A stretch of DNA of 41,292 nt from an uncultured Akkermansia sp. (GTDB taxonomy: Bacteria > Verrucomicrobiota > Verrucomicrobiia > Verrucomicrobiales > Akkermansiaceae): positions 1 to 41,292 of the forward strand of contig CANQGG010000014.1 in assembly GCA_947601655.1 (NCBI GenBank), written 5' to 3'. Below the pieces are notes generated by a model. It searched no databases. It saw nothing but the letters and a program-made list of their open reading frames with translations, and had not been told where the DNA came from. Shown piece by piece: positions 15,800 to 23,985 of this stretch (position 1 is the stretch's first letter; the number at the start of each line of letters is the position of its first letter). Position numbers and translations under genes: made by a program.

Positions 15800-16321
15800 T
15801 CACGGCTCCAGCAGCAGCTGCAAAATATCGTTATAGATCTCCTCGGCCCCGGCGCGGAAGCGCTTTTCCACGGTCTTGGCCTGGGTCTCGTCCGGCACCG
15901 CCAGACGCATGGAGATGACCTCCCCCACCCCGTCGGACAGGCGCATGCTCACGCTCTTTCCGCCCTTGGGGCCCGGCTCGATGTCCGTCTCGATCATGCT
16001 GGCCCGGCGCATGGCCGCCGCCACCGGGGCGGTGAGCCGCTCTGCCTTGGCCCGGACGGTATAGGGCAGACTGGAGGACACGGTGTTCACGTTCCGGCGG
16101 CCCTTCTCCGTGATGGCGTATTTGCCGTTCTCCTCGGAGATGTGGCCCGTGGCGATCAGCTCGCCCAGGCAGTCGGTGTAATCAAACCAGGTGAATCCCC
16201 CGTCAAACAGCGCCAGGTCCGACAGCGTCACCGGCTCCACCGGCCGGGGCAGCTTTTCCAGTATGTAAAGGATCAGTATCTTGATATCCAGCTTGTCCCG
16301 GATGAATCCCAGATGCTCCAT
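15800..16321 (-). CDS. DUF4364 family protein
   Basis: The 173-residue protein matches the clostridial DUF4364 family: MEHLGFIRDKLDIKILILYILEKL at the start, then a winged-helix-like part (TWFDYTDCLGELIATGHI, YAITEKGRRNV) and a C-terminal alpha/beta domain. The winged helix suggests a DNA-binding regulator, but its target is not known to me. A terminator follows it. The start at 16321 has GAGG 11 bases upstream. Confidence 0.85.
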   Translation of the reverse strand: MEHLGFIRDKLDIKILILYILEKLPRPVEPVTLSDLALFDGGFTWFDYTDCLGELIATGHISEENGKYAITEKGRRNVNTVSSSLPYTVRAKAERLTAPVAAAMRRASMIETDIEPGPKGGKSVSMRLSDGVGEVISMRLAVPDETQAKTVEKRFRAGAEEIYNDILQLLLEP

Positions 16322-16466
16322 ACGCGCTCACGCCTCGCTTCCTTGTCCCCATGATACCACATTTTCGCCGCCGCGTACAGGAAAACTTCACATATTTCCG
16401 CCCCGGGCATAGACTGTACTGAAACCGCCGGGGCGGCCCGGCGACTATGGATAGGAGGTTATCAGC

Positions 16467-16598
16467 ATGGCGGACAGCCAGGAATGCACCGAAGCCGTGT
16501 GCATCCATACAAGGAAAATATACGATAGCTGCCGCGATAAGGACTGCGTGGAGGATCTGCGGGTATATCCCACCGCCAGCTCCGTGACGCATACTTAA
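16467..16598 (+). pseudogene. 5' fragment of a host gene split by element 2
   Basis: AGGAGG precedes an ATG that opens a frame reading MADSQECTEAVCIHTRKIYD, then SCRDKDCVEDLRVYPTASS (to codon 39, TCC at 16581-16583). After that point the sequence is that of element 2, which adds four codons and a TAA. The Cys-rich opening is one I recall from a conserved clostridial protein without known function. The rest of the gene resumes in the same frame after TCC at 33488-33490. As it stands the locus makes at most a 43-residue peptide. Confidence 0.88.
16581..16583. other. attL core (TCC) of element 2
   Basis: Left junction: host GCCAGC, then TCC, then element GTGACGCATAC. The shared TCC is codon 39 of the interrupted gene. 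The crossover is probably at TC within it. Confidence 0.75.
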
Positions 16599-16607
16599 AG
16601 ATACGTT

Positions 16608-18227
16608 TTATCCGTCCAGTTTTCCCGCAAAGCGGTAATAGATCTCGATCTCCTGCTCCCGGCTGCCGTCGGGCGCTTTCACCGCCTCATGAACGACGAT
16701 CTTTTCGATGAGAGCGTTGAGCATCTCGGCGGTCAGGGCGGTGGGGTTCGCGTACTGCTTGATGAGCGTGATCCATTTCTTGGCGTTGTCCACCGTCTCC
16801 CGCTCCTCGTTCGCTTCCGCTTGCAGCCGCCCGATCTGTTCCTCCACCTGGGCCTGCTCCGTCTGGTACTTTTCGGAAAGAAGGCCAAAATTTCGCTCCG
16901 TGATCTTCCCTGCCGCCCAATCCTCATACAGCTTGGTGAAAAGGCGGTCCAACTCCCCCTGGCGCTTTTCCGCCCTCGCCAGCTCTGTCCCCTGCTTCCG
17001 GGCGGCTGCGGATCGCTCCCTATCGCTGGCGTTCAGCATCCTTTGCAGCAGACGGCTTTCATCCATCTGCGCCAGCGCGGACCATTCCTGGAGCCGCGCC
17101 AGGACATAGGCGTAGAGCACATCGTAGCGTATGTAGTGCTGTGTGCAGCCGGCGCGCTTCGGGCCGTATTGACGGTAGCCGGAACAGGCATAGTAGGCAA
17201 AGGAGCTCTTTTTGCTCTTGTTCGTTCCATAGCTGAGCGCCCTGCCGCAGCCGCCGCACCGCATAAGGCCGGAGAAGATCTGAAACGTGTGGTCTTTCGT
17301 GTTCCGGCGGCGGGCGCTGACCTGCTTCTGGACCTGCTCGAACAGCTCCGGGGCAATGATCCCTTCATGGGTGTGCTCCACGACGAGCCATTCCTCCTGG
17401 GGCGTGCGGATACGCTTCTTATTCTTGTAGGAGACCTTGTGTTCCCGGTTGTGGACGCTGTTGCCGATATACGTCTCGTTCGTGAGGATATTCGTGACGT
17501 AGGCATTGGTCCATAAATACGCTTTCTCACCGGGGTTTTGTCCGTGGATATTGGCAAACAGGCCGTCCCTCTGATAGTGTATCCAGCTTGGGGTCGGGAC
17601 CTTTTCCTCTGTCAGTATCTTTACGATCTTTGCCGGGCCTGTCCCACGGGCGGCCAGCTCAAAGATGCGCTCCACGATCCACCGGGTCTGGTCGTCAATG
17701 AGCAGCTTGTTCGGATGCTCCGGGTCTTTTTTGTAGCCCAGCGGCGCACAGGCGCAAAGGTGTTCCCCCGCCGCGAATTTCGCTTTATATGCCGCTTTCA
17801 CTTTCCGGCTGGTGTCCTTGGCCAGCCACTCGTTGAACAGGTTTTTGAACGGCACAAAGTCGCTCAGGCCCTTTTCCGTGTCCTCGTTGTCCGTGACGGC
17901 GATATAGCGGACCCGTTTCTCCGGGAACACGAATTCCAGGTAGTAGTCCATCATAACGTGCTCGCGCCCAAAACGGGAAAGGTCCTTCGTTATGATGCAG
18001 TTGACCTTGCCCGCGTCCACATCGGCCATCATGCGCTGGAAGGCCGGACGCTCGAAATTGGTCCCGCTCCATCCGTCGTCCACATACTCGTCGTAGACAT
18101 GAAAACCATTTTCTTTGGCATATGTCTGCAAGATCGTCCGCTGGGTCTCGATGCTCACGCTGTCGCCATAGTTTTCGTCGTCCACACTCAATCTCATATA
18201 GAGAGCCGCATTGTTTGGTCGTTTCAA
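16608..18227 (-). CDS. Large serine recombinase (TnpX-like integrase of element 2)
   Basis: The 539-residue protein has the catalytic serine domain (ALYMRLSVDDENYGDS with Ser14, then KDLSRFGREHVMMDYYLE), a recombinase domain (CAPLGYKKDPEHPNKL, TNILTNETYIG) and a zinc ribbon (MRCGGCGRALSYGTN, YYACSGYRQYG...C). A coiled coil and a C-terminal DUF4368-like end (IEKIVVHEAVK...IEIYYRFAGKLD) complete it. This is the TnpX branch. The TTG at 18227 is the start, with AGGAGG six bases upstream and family-type MKRPNNAALYMRLS. It reads toward the left end of the element, as integrases of such elements do. It is the likely enzyme for the insertion into the host gene. Confidence 0.93.
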   Translation of the reverse strand: MKRPNNAALYMRLSVDDENYGDSVSIETQRTILQTYAKENGFHVYDEYVDDGWSGTNFERPAFQRMMADVDAGKVNCIITKDLSRFGREHVMMDYYLEFVFPEKRVRYIAVTDNEDTEKGLSDFVPFKNLFNEWLAKDTSRKVKAAYKAKFAAGEHLCACAPLGYKKDPEHPNKLLIDDQTRWIVERIFELAARGTGPAKIVKILTEEKVPTPSWIHYQRDGLFANIHGQNPGEKAYLWTNAYVTNILTNETYIGNSVHNREHKVSYKNKKRIRTPQEEWLVVEHTHEGIIAPELFEQVQKQVSARRRNTKDHTFQIFSGLMRCGGCGRALSYGTNKSKKSSFAYYACSGYRQYGPKRAGCTQHYIRYDVLYAYVLARLQEWSALAQMDESRLLQRMLNASDRERSAAARKQGTELARAEKRQGELDRLFTKLYEDWAAGKITERNFGLLSEKYQTEQAQVEEQIGRLQAEANEERETVDNAKKWITLIKQYANPTALTAEMLNALIEKIVVHEAVKAPDGSREQEIEIYYRFAGKLDG

Positions 18228-18302
18228 AAATAACCTCCTTCGTATAAAACGACCCGCGCTTACAATACTTCCACAGGTATTGTACTATAAGCGCAGGCAA
18301 AA

Positions 18303-18324
18303 TTCAACACTTTAAAGTGTTGAA
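18303..18324 (-). terminator. Palindrome at the end of the TnpW-like gene
   Basis: TTCAACACTTT-AAAGTGTTGAA is a perfect 22-base palindrome covering the last codons and stop of the TnpW-like gene, followed on the minus strand by TTTT. Just beyond, GCGCTTA and TAAGCGC frame a CAATAC/GTATTG dyad in the leader of the recombinase gene, which may regulate it. Confidence 0.55.
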
Positions 18325-18701
18325 CCAACATATGTACCATCGTCTGCTTTCTCGTCCTGACGGGCGGCATAGAGGATCAGGTCCTCAATGAGTTCGCCCA
18401 TGGTCCTGCCCTTCTCTGGGAAGTGCTCTGTGATCTTGATGCGGGTCTTTCCGATATAGAAATACTCCTGTCCATCTTCCTCAACTGCGTAAAAAGCCTT
18501 GTCCATGTCGGTGTACTGCTTTTCCCGCTCCTTCCAATACTGCCGCCAGTATTTATCAAACTCTCTCAGCGTTTCTCTGGGCAGCTTCTCAAAATCCCAG
18601 AACGGTGTGTTCAGGTCTACCCATTCATATTCGTCGTCATGGGGTGTTATACCATTGGCGCGCATGGTGGTTTTCCTATTTACCGTGCTATTTTCAACCA
18701 T
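18312..18701 (-). CDS. TnpW-like small transposon protein
   Basis: The 129-residue protein ends with a segment (EYFYIGKTRIKITEHF, then TMGELIEDLILYAA, residues about 78-116) that resembles TnpW, a small protein encoded beside the recombinase of Tn4451-type elements. The N-terminal 70 residues, rich in Trp, Asp and Tyr (YEWVDLNTPFWDFEKLP), are longer than in a minimal TnpW. Its function is unknown. Its ATG directly follows the TGA of the MobQ gene, and the integrase gene lies downstream on the same strand, so the three are likely one transcript. Confidence 0.6.
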   Translation of the reverse strand: MVENSTVNRKTTMRANGITPHDDEYEWVDLNTPFWDFEKLPRETLREFDKYWRQYWKEREKQYTDMDKAFYAVEEDGQEYFYIGKTRIKITEHFPEKGRTMGELIEDLILYAARQDEKADDGTYVGSTL

Positions 18702-20171
18702 TCAGCGTTCTCCTTTTTCAACTTTCTTTTGCTGGGCAATGATCGGCTGGCCGCGCTGTTCCAGCGCCACGTTGACGTGGTGCCGGACCTGCAGCAGCTT
18801 TGTGAGATCATCCCGCAGGGGCTTGTACTTGGCATAGGCTGCCTCATGCTCCCGCGCCAGCCTTTCCATCTCCCGCTGCCAGGCGGAGATGGGCAGCTTG
18901 CCGTCCGGCGTGAAAGCGTCCTTCAGCTTGCGTCGGGCCATATAAAACTGCCGCAGCTCGCGTTCATGCTCCTGCCTGTACTTCTCCCGCTGACCTTTCC
19001 ACCGAATACCGTTCATCTCGTCGAAGATTGGCTTTAGCCGGGCGTAGTTCTCCGCCTGCTGGAACAGTTCCTTCAGCTCCTTCCGGCGCTTGTCGGAGGC
19101 GTCCATTTCCGATTTCAGCCTGGATACTTGGCTGTTGAGATCAGCAACACGTTCTTCCAGCGCCTCCACCGTGAACAGCCTGTTCTCCATGATGTAGTTA
19201 TAGGCTTCCACAAACTGCTTCAGATTGCCTAGCTTTGCCTTCTGACTCCAGGCTCCGGCGTTTCGCATGGCAATATAATCGCCCAAGAGCTCGCCCAGGT
19301 TGGGCTGCTGGGGCTTGGACAGTTCCTGCTTGACCTCCTTCAGCCAGTCCAGCAACGTGGCGATCTTCTTCCTCAGACTGCGAATGGCCGCGTTGGTAGA
19401 GCGAATCCAGCGGTTGAGATCGCCCTTGTCGGTAGGGATGCCCTTCGCCTCCATCTGCCGGACGGCGGGGCCCTCATGGACCGTCGGTATCAGGTCGATG
19501 CCCTGGCGTTCATAGGAGCGGTGGTCTATCCGGCAGTCCAGGCCCTTTTCCTCAAACTTGGCGTTGCACAGCGCGGCCCAGGCCGCCCGCCAGGATTCCA
19601 GCCGCTCCGGACTGCCCCAATCGGTGGTGGGCACGGCGTCGAAGGTCGCTTTGCCGTTCTCATCAAGTATGCGGTTGCCCTGTTCGTCCAAGTGGTAGAC
19701 GCGGTGCTGCTTATATCCCCACTTCCCGTTTTCCTTCAATGGCCGTATGGGACAGAGGATATGGAAGTGGGGATTTTGTATCTCCTTATCCGGCATATGG
19801 ATGTCGAAGTCCGCGATCATACCCCGGCAGACAAGCTGCTCCGATACGAATTGCCTTGCAAGAGCGATGTTCTCCTCCAGGGAAAACTCGTTCTGCAAGG
19901 CAATATCAAAGCTGTATGCAAGCTGGGCGTCTTTGTTCCGCTCTACCAGCTCCAAGGCGTTCCATAGGGTCTGCCGATCTGCGTATTCCAGTGGCGCGTT
20001 TGGCGGGAGAAGTATCTCGGAACAGATCACGCCTTTCTTGTGGCTGTAGTCGCTGGTCTCGCCGTAGTATTCGCTGTAAAGTTTCTCTCCGGCGCGGTAG
20101 GCGGCGGAGGCGATGGTGGACTGACCGGCACTGCGCTTGATCTGGGTGACATGAAAATGATAGAGGGCCAT
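18702..20171 (-). CDS. MobQ (MobA/MobL) family relaxase
   Basis: The 489-residue protein begins MALYHFHVTQIKRSAGQS followed by ASAAYRAGEKL, the start of MobA/MobL relaxases, with the metal-binding motif NPHFHILCPIRPL near 162-174. Relaxases of this type nick at a transfer origin and lead the strand into a recipient, using the transfer channel of another element. The C-terminal part (280-480) is a long charged coiled coil. The ATG at 20171 is chosen over a GTG one codon upstream because it fits the family; it overlaps the DUF3847 stop (TGATG) and has AGGAGG upstream. Confidence 0.92.
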   Translation of the reverse strand: MALYHFHVTQIKRSAGQSTIASAAYRAGEKLYSEYYGETSDYSHKKGVICSEILLPPNAPLEYADRQTLWNALELVERNKDAQLAYSFDIALQNEFSLEENIALARQFVSEQLVCRGMIADFDIHMPDKEIQNPHFHILCPIRPLKENGKWGYKQHRVYHLDEQGNRILDENGKATFDAVPTTDWGSPERLESWRAAWAALCNAKFEEKGLDCRIDHRSYERQGIDLIPTVHEGPAVRQMEAKGIPTDKGDLNRWIRSTNAAIRSLRKKIATLLDWLKEVKQELSKPQQPNLGELLGDYIAMRNAGAWSQKAKLGNLKQFVEAYNYIMENRLFTVEALEERVADLNSQVSRLKSEMDASDKRRKELKELFQQAENYARLKPIFDEMNGIRWKGQREKYRQEHERELRQFYMARRKLKDAFTPDGKLPISAWQREMERLAREHEAAYAKYKPLRDDLTKLLQVRHHVNVALEQRGQPIIAQQKKVEKGER

Positions 20172-20461
20172 CACCCGTCCTCCTTAGAAAGTGCAGCGTG
20201 GACGATGTTCTGGACATCTGGCAGAGAAAGTATCTGTTCCATGAGGGAGTAAAACGGCACTTCTGCCATGCTTTTGATCTCCGGCGCGATGCTCTCCATG
20301 GCGGCCCCACGGGTGATGAGCCGATGCGTCCGTGCGGTCCGCTCGGCCTTGCTCAAATATTTCGCCCGGTTCTCCAGCCGCTGGATGCGGTGTTGGTACT
20401 GTTCCAATCGGATGATGTCTTTTTCTTGTTCAGCCAGTAACTGCTCTCTGGTTTTCTCCAT
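20171..20461 (-). CDS. DUF3847 family protein
   Basis: The 96-residue protein (EQEKDIIRLEQYQHRIQRLE, then ENRAKYLSKAERTARTHRLI) matches DUF3847, a short helical protein found just upstream of MobQ relaxase genes. Its N-terminal half is a coiled coil and the rest a small globular part. It may be an accessory DNA-processing factor, which I infer only from the constant pairing. AGGAGG precedes the ATG. Confidence 0.85.
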   Translation of the reverse strand: MEKTREQLLAEQEKDIIRLEQYQHRIQRLENRAKYLSKAERTARTHRLITRGAAMESIAPEIKSMAEVPFYSLMEQILSLPDVQNIVHAALSKEDG

Positions 20462-20670
20462 AGAATTCCTCCTAAATCAATAATACCCGCCGCCAGCAGG
20501 CAGCAGGGGGATAGGCGCGCAAGCGCCGCAAGGGGGCCGTCCCTTGATCGGAGCAGCAGCGACGCAAAAACAGCCCGGACATTCGTGTGTCCGGGCTGCT
20601 GCCTCGCAGAGCGCACATACATGGCCGTCAGACCATGTATAGAAGTGCGCCCTTTGTTCCAAAGGGATGA
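20462..20670. other. Non-coding gap with stacked hairpins
   Basis: No gene is seen. The gap holds a GCGCAC/GTGCGC outer stem with ATACATGG/CCATGTAT inside (20611-20650), a small CCTTTG/CAAAGG dyad, and the terminator at 20571-20598. It lies upstream of the MobQ operon, a usual place for oriT, but no known nick sequence is recognised. Confidence 0.5.
20571..20598 (-). terminator. Terminator after the GIY-YIG/helicase gene
   Basis: An 11-base perfect stem (CAGCCCGGACA and complement, six-base loop) is followed on the minus strand by TTTTTGCG. It would end the restriction-modification transcript before the DUF3847-MobQ operon. Confidence 0.8.
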
Positions 20671-23600
20671 TTATTGTTCCTCAAAGCACTGATCCACCAG
20701 CGCCTGCAGTGTGCCGCTCTTGGCCGCCTCCGCCGCGTCGGCCTGGGCAAAGTGGGTCGCCGCTTTTTTCATTTCCTCGTCAAATCCAAGTATGTAGTTC
20801 GTGGCGATCAGGTATATGATCCGCGTCGGAGCCATTCCATAGACCTGCTTTTCCAGGATGTGACGGATGCGTTCCTTGGCATCTGGGAAGAGCTGGCGCA
20901 TCTTCTCGCTCCGGTAGAGCCGCTTGACGATCTCGGTGACGTAAAGGCCGGACTTCATGTAGAGGTCGGCGAATGTGTTGTCCGGGTCGTCGAAGCAGCC
21001 GGGATTTTCCGCTTCCAGCTCGTCCACCATCTTGACCACCACCCACCGGGGTGTGAAGATCTGGTTGGTCTTCTGGGGCGGGATGTAGTCGAATATGTCC
21101 TCTTCCCGGCTCTCGTCGAAGTAGTCGGCCAGCTCCCGCTTCTTTTTCAGAAATTCCCGGATGGAGTCATTGAACACCACCTCATCGAAAAGGTGTCCGG
21201 CAAAATGCTCTGTCACGCCGGTCTCCGGGTCCGTATAATCTCCGCCGTCCCGCAGGAAACGGAAATCGTCCTCGGTGATGCCCGTCACGTCCAGGAAAAC
21301 GTCATCCTCCGTGTAGTCGTCGAAGTTGGCCAGAGTGAGCTCGTCGTCCCCATAGGCCATGATGAAGCTGGGGATGGTGCGGGCAAAGCCCCGCAGATGA
21401 GCGCGCACGTCCTCCTCGATGGTGCGCTTTTCGCTCTCCGCCTTGTGCTTTTCCAGCTGCTCGACCAGCTCTTTGGGCTTCTCCTCGATGGTCCTCTGGG
21501 CCTCCTGCATAGCGGAATCCGTAAAGACCTTCAGTGCGTCCGCGATGCTGGCGCTGTACTCCTCCTCGGCCTTCTGTACCTCCGCCTCGCTCTCCGCGGA
21601 CTGGCGCTTGCGCTCCAGCTCCACCCTGGCGATATTGGTCTGCTGGCGGTAATCGTCCTCCAGCTTCTGAAAGCTGGCGTCCACTTCCCGCTCCACCTGT
21701 TTCTCCATGCGGCTCCGCATGCCCGGCTTCACGTCATAGGCGTCCGCTGCCGGCTCCACGGTCTTCTGCTTCACCGCCGTCTTGACAGCCGTCACCACGT
21801 CCTGCAGCCGCTTCCCTATATCATCCGGCCCCGCCGTACCCAGGCTGTCCAGGCTGTCCTGAATATCCGCCTGCATGTCCTCGTATATCTTGGGTCCAAA
21901 CACGTCCTGGGTCCGCCCGATGACGATGGCACCGGGTATCTCCACCTCGCCCTCGCCGTTCACGGGCACATCGCCCATGTGGTCCAGAGAATCCCGCTTG
22001 TTCTTCTTCGGGTCCTCCTGGGCGGGGGTGAGCTTCTCCACGATCTGGCGCACGATGCCAGGTGCGCCGAAGATGTTGGTGATATTTTTGAACAGGAAGT
22101 TGGACATAAACCCGTGGCGGACCACCTCCTGGCTCTTCAGCCGCCGGGGGATGGACAGCACCGCCTTGGCGTCCAGCTCCACCATCTGACCTTCCTCATC
22201 CTCGCCCAGAACGGGGAAGAAGTTCAAAAGCCGCCGGATGTTCTTCTCCCGGTCCTCCCCGGTGCCCCGCCCGGAGGCGGTCTCCGGGGACAGGTTGTTG
22301 GCGAACTCATCAAAGATGATGAGCGTCCGCGCCGGGTCAAAGTCAAAGACATAGGAATTCTGCTTCCGAAACCGCTGGCCGCCGCTGGTGAAGATGCAGG
22401 GGTTCTGGGCCCGGAACGCCGCCTGCATATAGGACGCCGGACTCTGCAGATTGCACAGCATCAGCACGCCAGTCCACTCAGGGATGGTCACGCCCACGGT
22501 GAGCTGTCCCACGCTGAGGGTGATGGTCCGTTCATGGGTGGCGATGGCCGTTTTCACCCGGTCGTAGGCCGCCGCTGCCGCCGCGTCTTCGTCGCTCTCC
22601 CGACCGTCGCCCGCCGCGATGACGATCTCGCAGTCCCCGAAGGCATAGGCGAACTCATCGTCTTTCAGCAGCTTTGCCAGGGCCTTGACGGACGCCACCC
22701 GGTTCAATATCCACAGCGTGTGGGCCAGCTCCCGGCGCAGTTCCGGCGTGGAGAAGGGGTACTTCTCCTGGGTGGTCAGCGCGTGGAGGAACTTGCGCAC
22801 CTCTGCCTCATGGACGAATTTGCCGCTCTCGTTGGTGGCAAAAAACTCGTTCAGGTCGAAGGCGAAGTCTACCGTGTCCCCGTCATCGGAGAGGTCCACG
22901 CCCCGCTGGAGCTGGTCATAGATCATGCCCGACATCTGATAGGTGAACATGTTCATCCGAGGCAGGGCTTCGTAGGGGTTGTAGTCGTCCCCGGCCCAGT
23001 TTTCCTTCGCCTCCTGCTCGTCGGCATAGGACCAGTTGTAGATCTGCGTGCTGGAGAACTGGTCGCTGGCCAGCTGCTTGAAGGGCGTGCCGGAGAGATA
23101 CAGCGTGTGTCTGCGCTTGATGTTTCGGAAGGCCCGCTCTGTGCGCATGGTGTCCACGCCCTCGTGGGCCTCGTCGATGATGAGAAGGTCGAACTGCATG
23201 TCACTGATCCATTTCAGCTTGTCATACTGCCCGCCGAAGTAGACCGAACCTTTCAGCCCCTGCAGGGACTCAAAGGCCACGATGCCCCGCTCGACGCCGC
23301 GGCCCAGTGCCGAGATGTATTCCTCACGGGTTTGGACACCGGCCTGGCCCCGCAGGGCGTCCGTGTCCGAGACGAAAGCCATCCGGTCCCGCCAGCCTAT
23401 GAACTTGCGAAAATCCTCCGCCCAAGAGTTGGCGATGCTGGGTCGGTTGGTGACGATGAGCACCCTGTCCAGCTCCATCTGCTCGATCAGGTCATAGCTG
23501 GCCAGGGTCTTCCCGAACCGGGGCTTGGCGTTCCAGAGAAACTCCGTCCCGCCGCGCTCAAAATAGTCCGCTGTCATGGCTACGGCCTCCGCCTGCTCTT

Positions 23601-23985
23601 TTCGCAGGTCGTAGGTGCAGGCCTCCGGCCAGGAGGTCTCCCGCCGGGCAAAGGAGCGGAACAGTTCCTCCGAGCGGGGGCCGTCTATCTGGAACCACTC
23701 GGTTTTCGGCTCCCGCGGGATGTGGTGCTGGCTCTGGAGAAAGTCATGGAATTCGTGGTCCGTGAAATACTCCCCGGAGCCGTCCTTGTACATGGCGTTG
23801 TCCGACCAGGCCAGCGCCCAGCGGATGTCCGCCGTGTGGGTCTGCTGGCCGATGCGCTTCTGGACGGACTGCTTTTCCGTGTACCCGATCTTCGTCCAGC
23901 CGTCGTGATAGCTGACGCCCGGCGTGTTGTAGGCGTATATCATGGGGACGACCCGGACGTTGGGCGCAATGTTGGGCGTGTTCAT
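20671..23985 (-). CDS. GIY-YIG-like, SF2 helicase and partial methylase restriction protein
   Basis: The 1104-residue protein is a mosaic. Residues 14-100 look like a GIY-YIG nuclease of the T5orf172 type (IYAYN, KIGYT, Arg44, Glu96 in EWF). Residues about 125-600 are an SF2 helicase: NAKPRFGKT (152-160), DEAH (271-274), LSGT (297-300). A Glu/Lys-rich coiled coil follows (about 790-890). The end (about 990-1090) resembles the first half of an N6-adenine methylase (QIFTPRWVVVKMVDELE, then DLYMKSGLYVTEIVKRLY) but stops before any NPPY motif. The start at 23985 overlaps the methylase stop (TGATG). It is most likely the cutting and translocating subunit of the system encoded with the methylase upstream. 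Confidence 0.8.
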   Translation of the reverse strand: MNTPNIAPNVRVVPMIYAYNTPGVSYHDGWTKIGYTEKQSVQKRIGQQTHTADIRWALAWSDNAMYKDGSGEYFTDHEFHDFLQSQHHIPREPKTEWFQIDGPRSEELFRSFARRETSWPEACTYDLRKEQAEAVAMTADYFERGGTEFLWNAKPRFGKTLASYDLIEQMELDRVLIVTNRPSIANSWAEDFRKFIGWRDRMAFVSDTDALRGQAGVQTREEYISALGRGVERGIVAFESLQGLKGSVYFGGQYDKLKWISDMQFDLLIIDEAHEGVDTMRTERAFRNIKRRHTLYLSGTPFKQLASDQFSSTQIYNWSYADEQEAKENWAGDDYNPYEALPRMNMFTYQMSGMIYDQLQRGVDLSDDGDTVDFAFDLNEFFATNESGKFVHEAEVRKFLHALTTQEKYPFSTPELRRELAHTLWILNRVASVKALAKLLKDDEFAYAFGDCEIVIAAGDGRESDEDAAAAAAYDRVKTAIATHERTITLSVGQLTVGVTIPEWTGVLMLCNLQSPASYMQAAFRAQNPCIFTSGGQRFRKQNSYVFDFDPARTLIIFDEFANNLSPETASGRGTGEDREKNIRRLLNFFPVLGEDEEGQMVELDAKAVLSIPRRLKSQEVVRHGFMSNFLFKNITNIFGAPGIVRQIVEKLTPAQEDPKKNKRDSLDHMGDVPVNGEGEVEIPGAIVIGRTQDVFGPKIYEDMQADIQDSLDSLGTAGPDDIGKRLQDVVTAVKTAVKQKTVEPAADAYDVKPGMRSRMEKQVEREVDASFQKLEDDYRQQTNIARVELERKRQSAESEAEVQKAEEEYSASIADALKVFTDSAMQEAQRTIEEKPKELVEQLEKHKAESEKRTIEEDVRAHLRGFARTIPSFIMAYGDDELTLANFDDYTEDDVFLDVTGITEDDFRFLRDGGDYTDPETGVTEHFAGHLFDEVVFNDSIREFLKKKRELADYFDESREEDIFDYIPPQKTNQIFTPRWVVVKMVDELEAENPGCFDDPDNTFADLYMKSGLYVTEIVKRLYRSEKMRQLFPDAKERIRHILEKQVYGMAPTRIIYLIATNYILGFDEEMKKAATHFAQADAAEAAKSGTLQALVDQCFEEQ

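Noticed and set aside
16380..16430. Possible sporulation sigma-E promoter (CATAGACT) before the split host gene
   Set aside because: The -35-like ATATTT is only about ten bases away, too close, and CATAGACT is an imperfect match.
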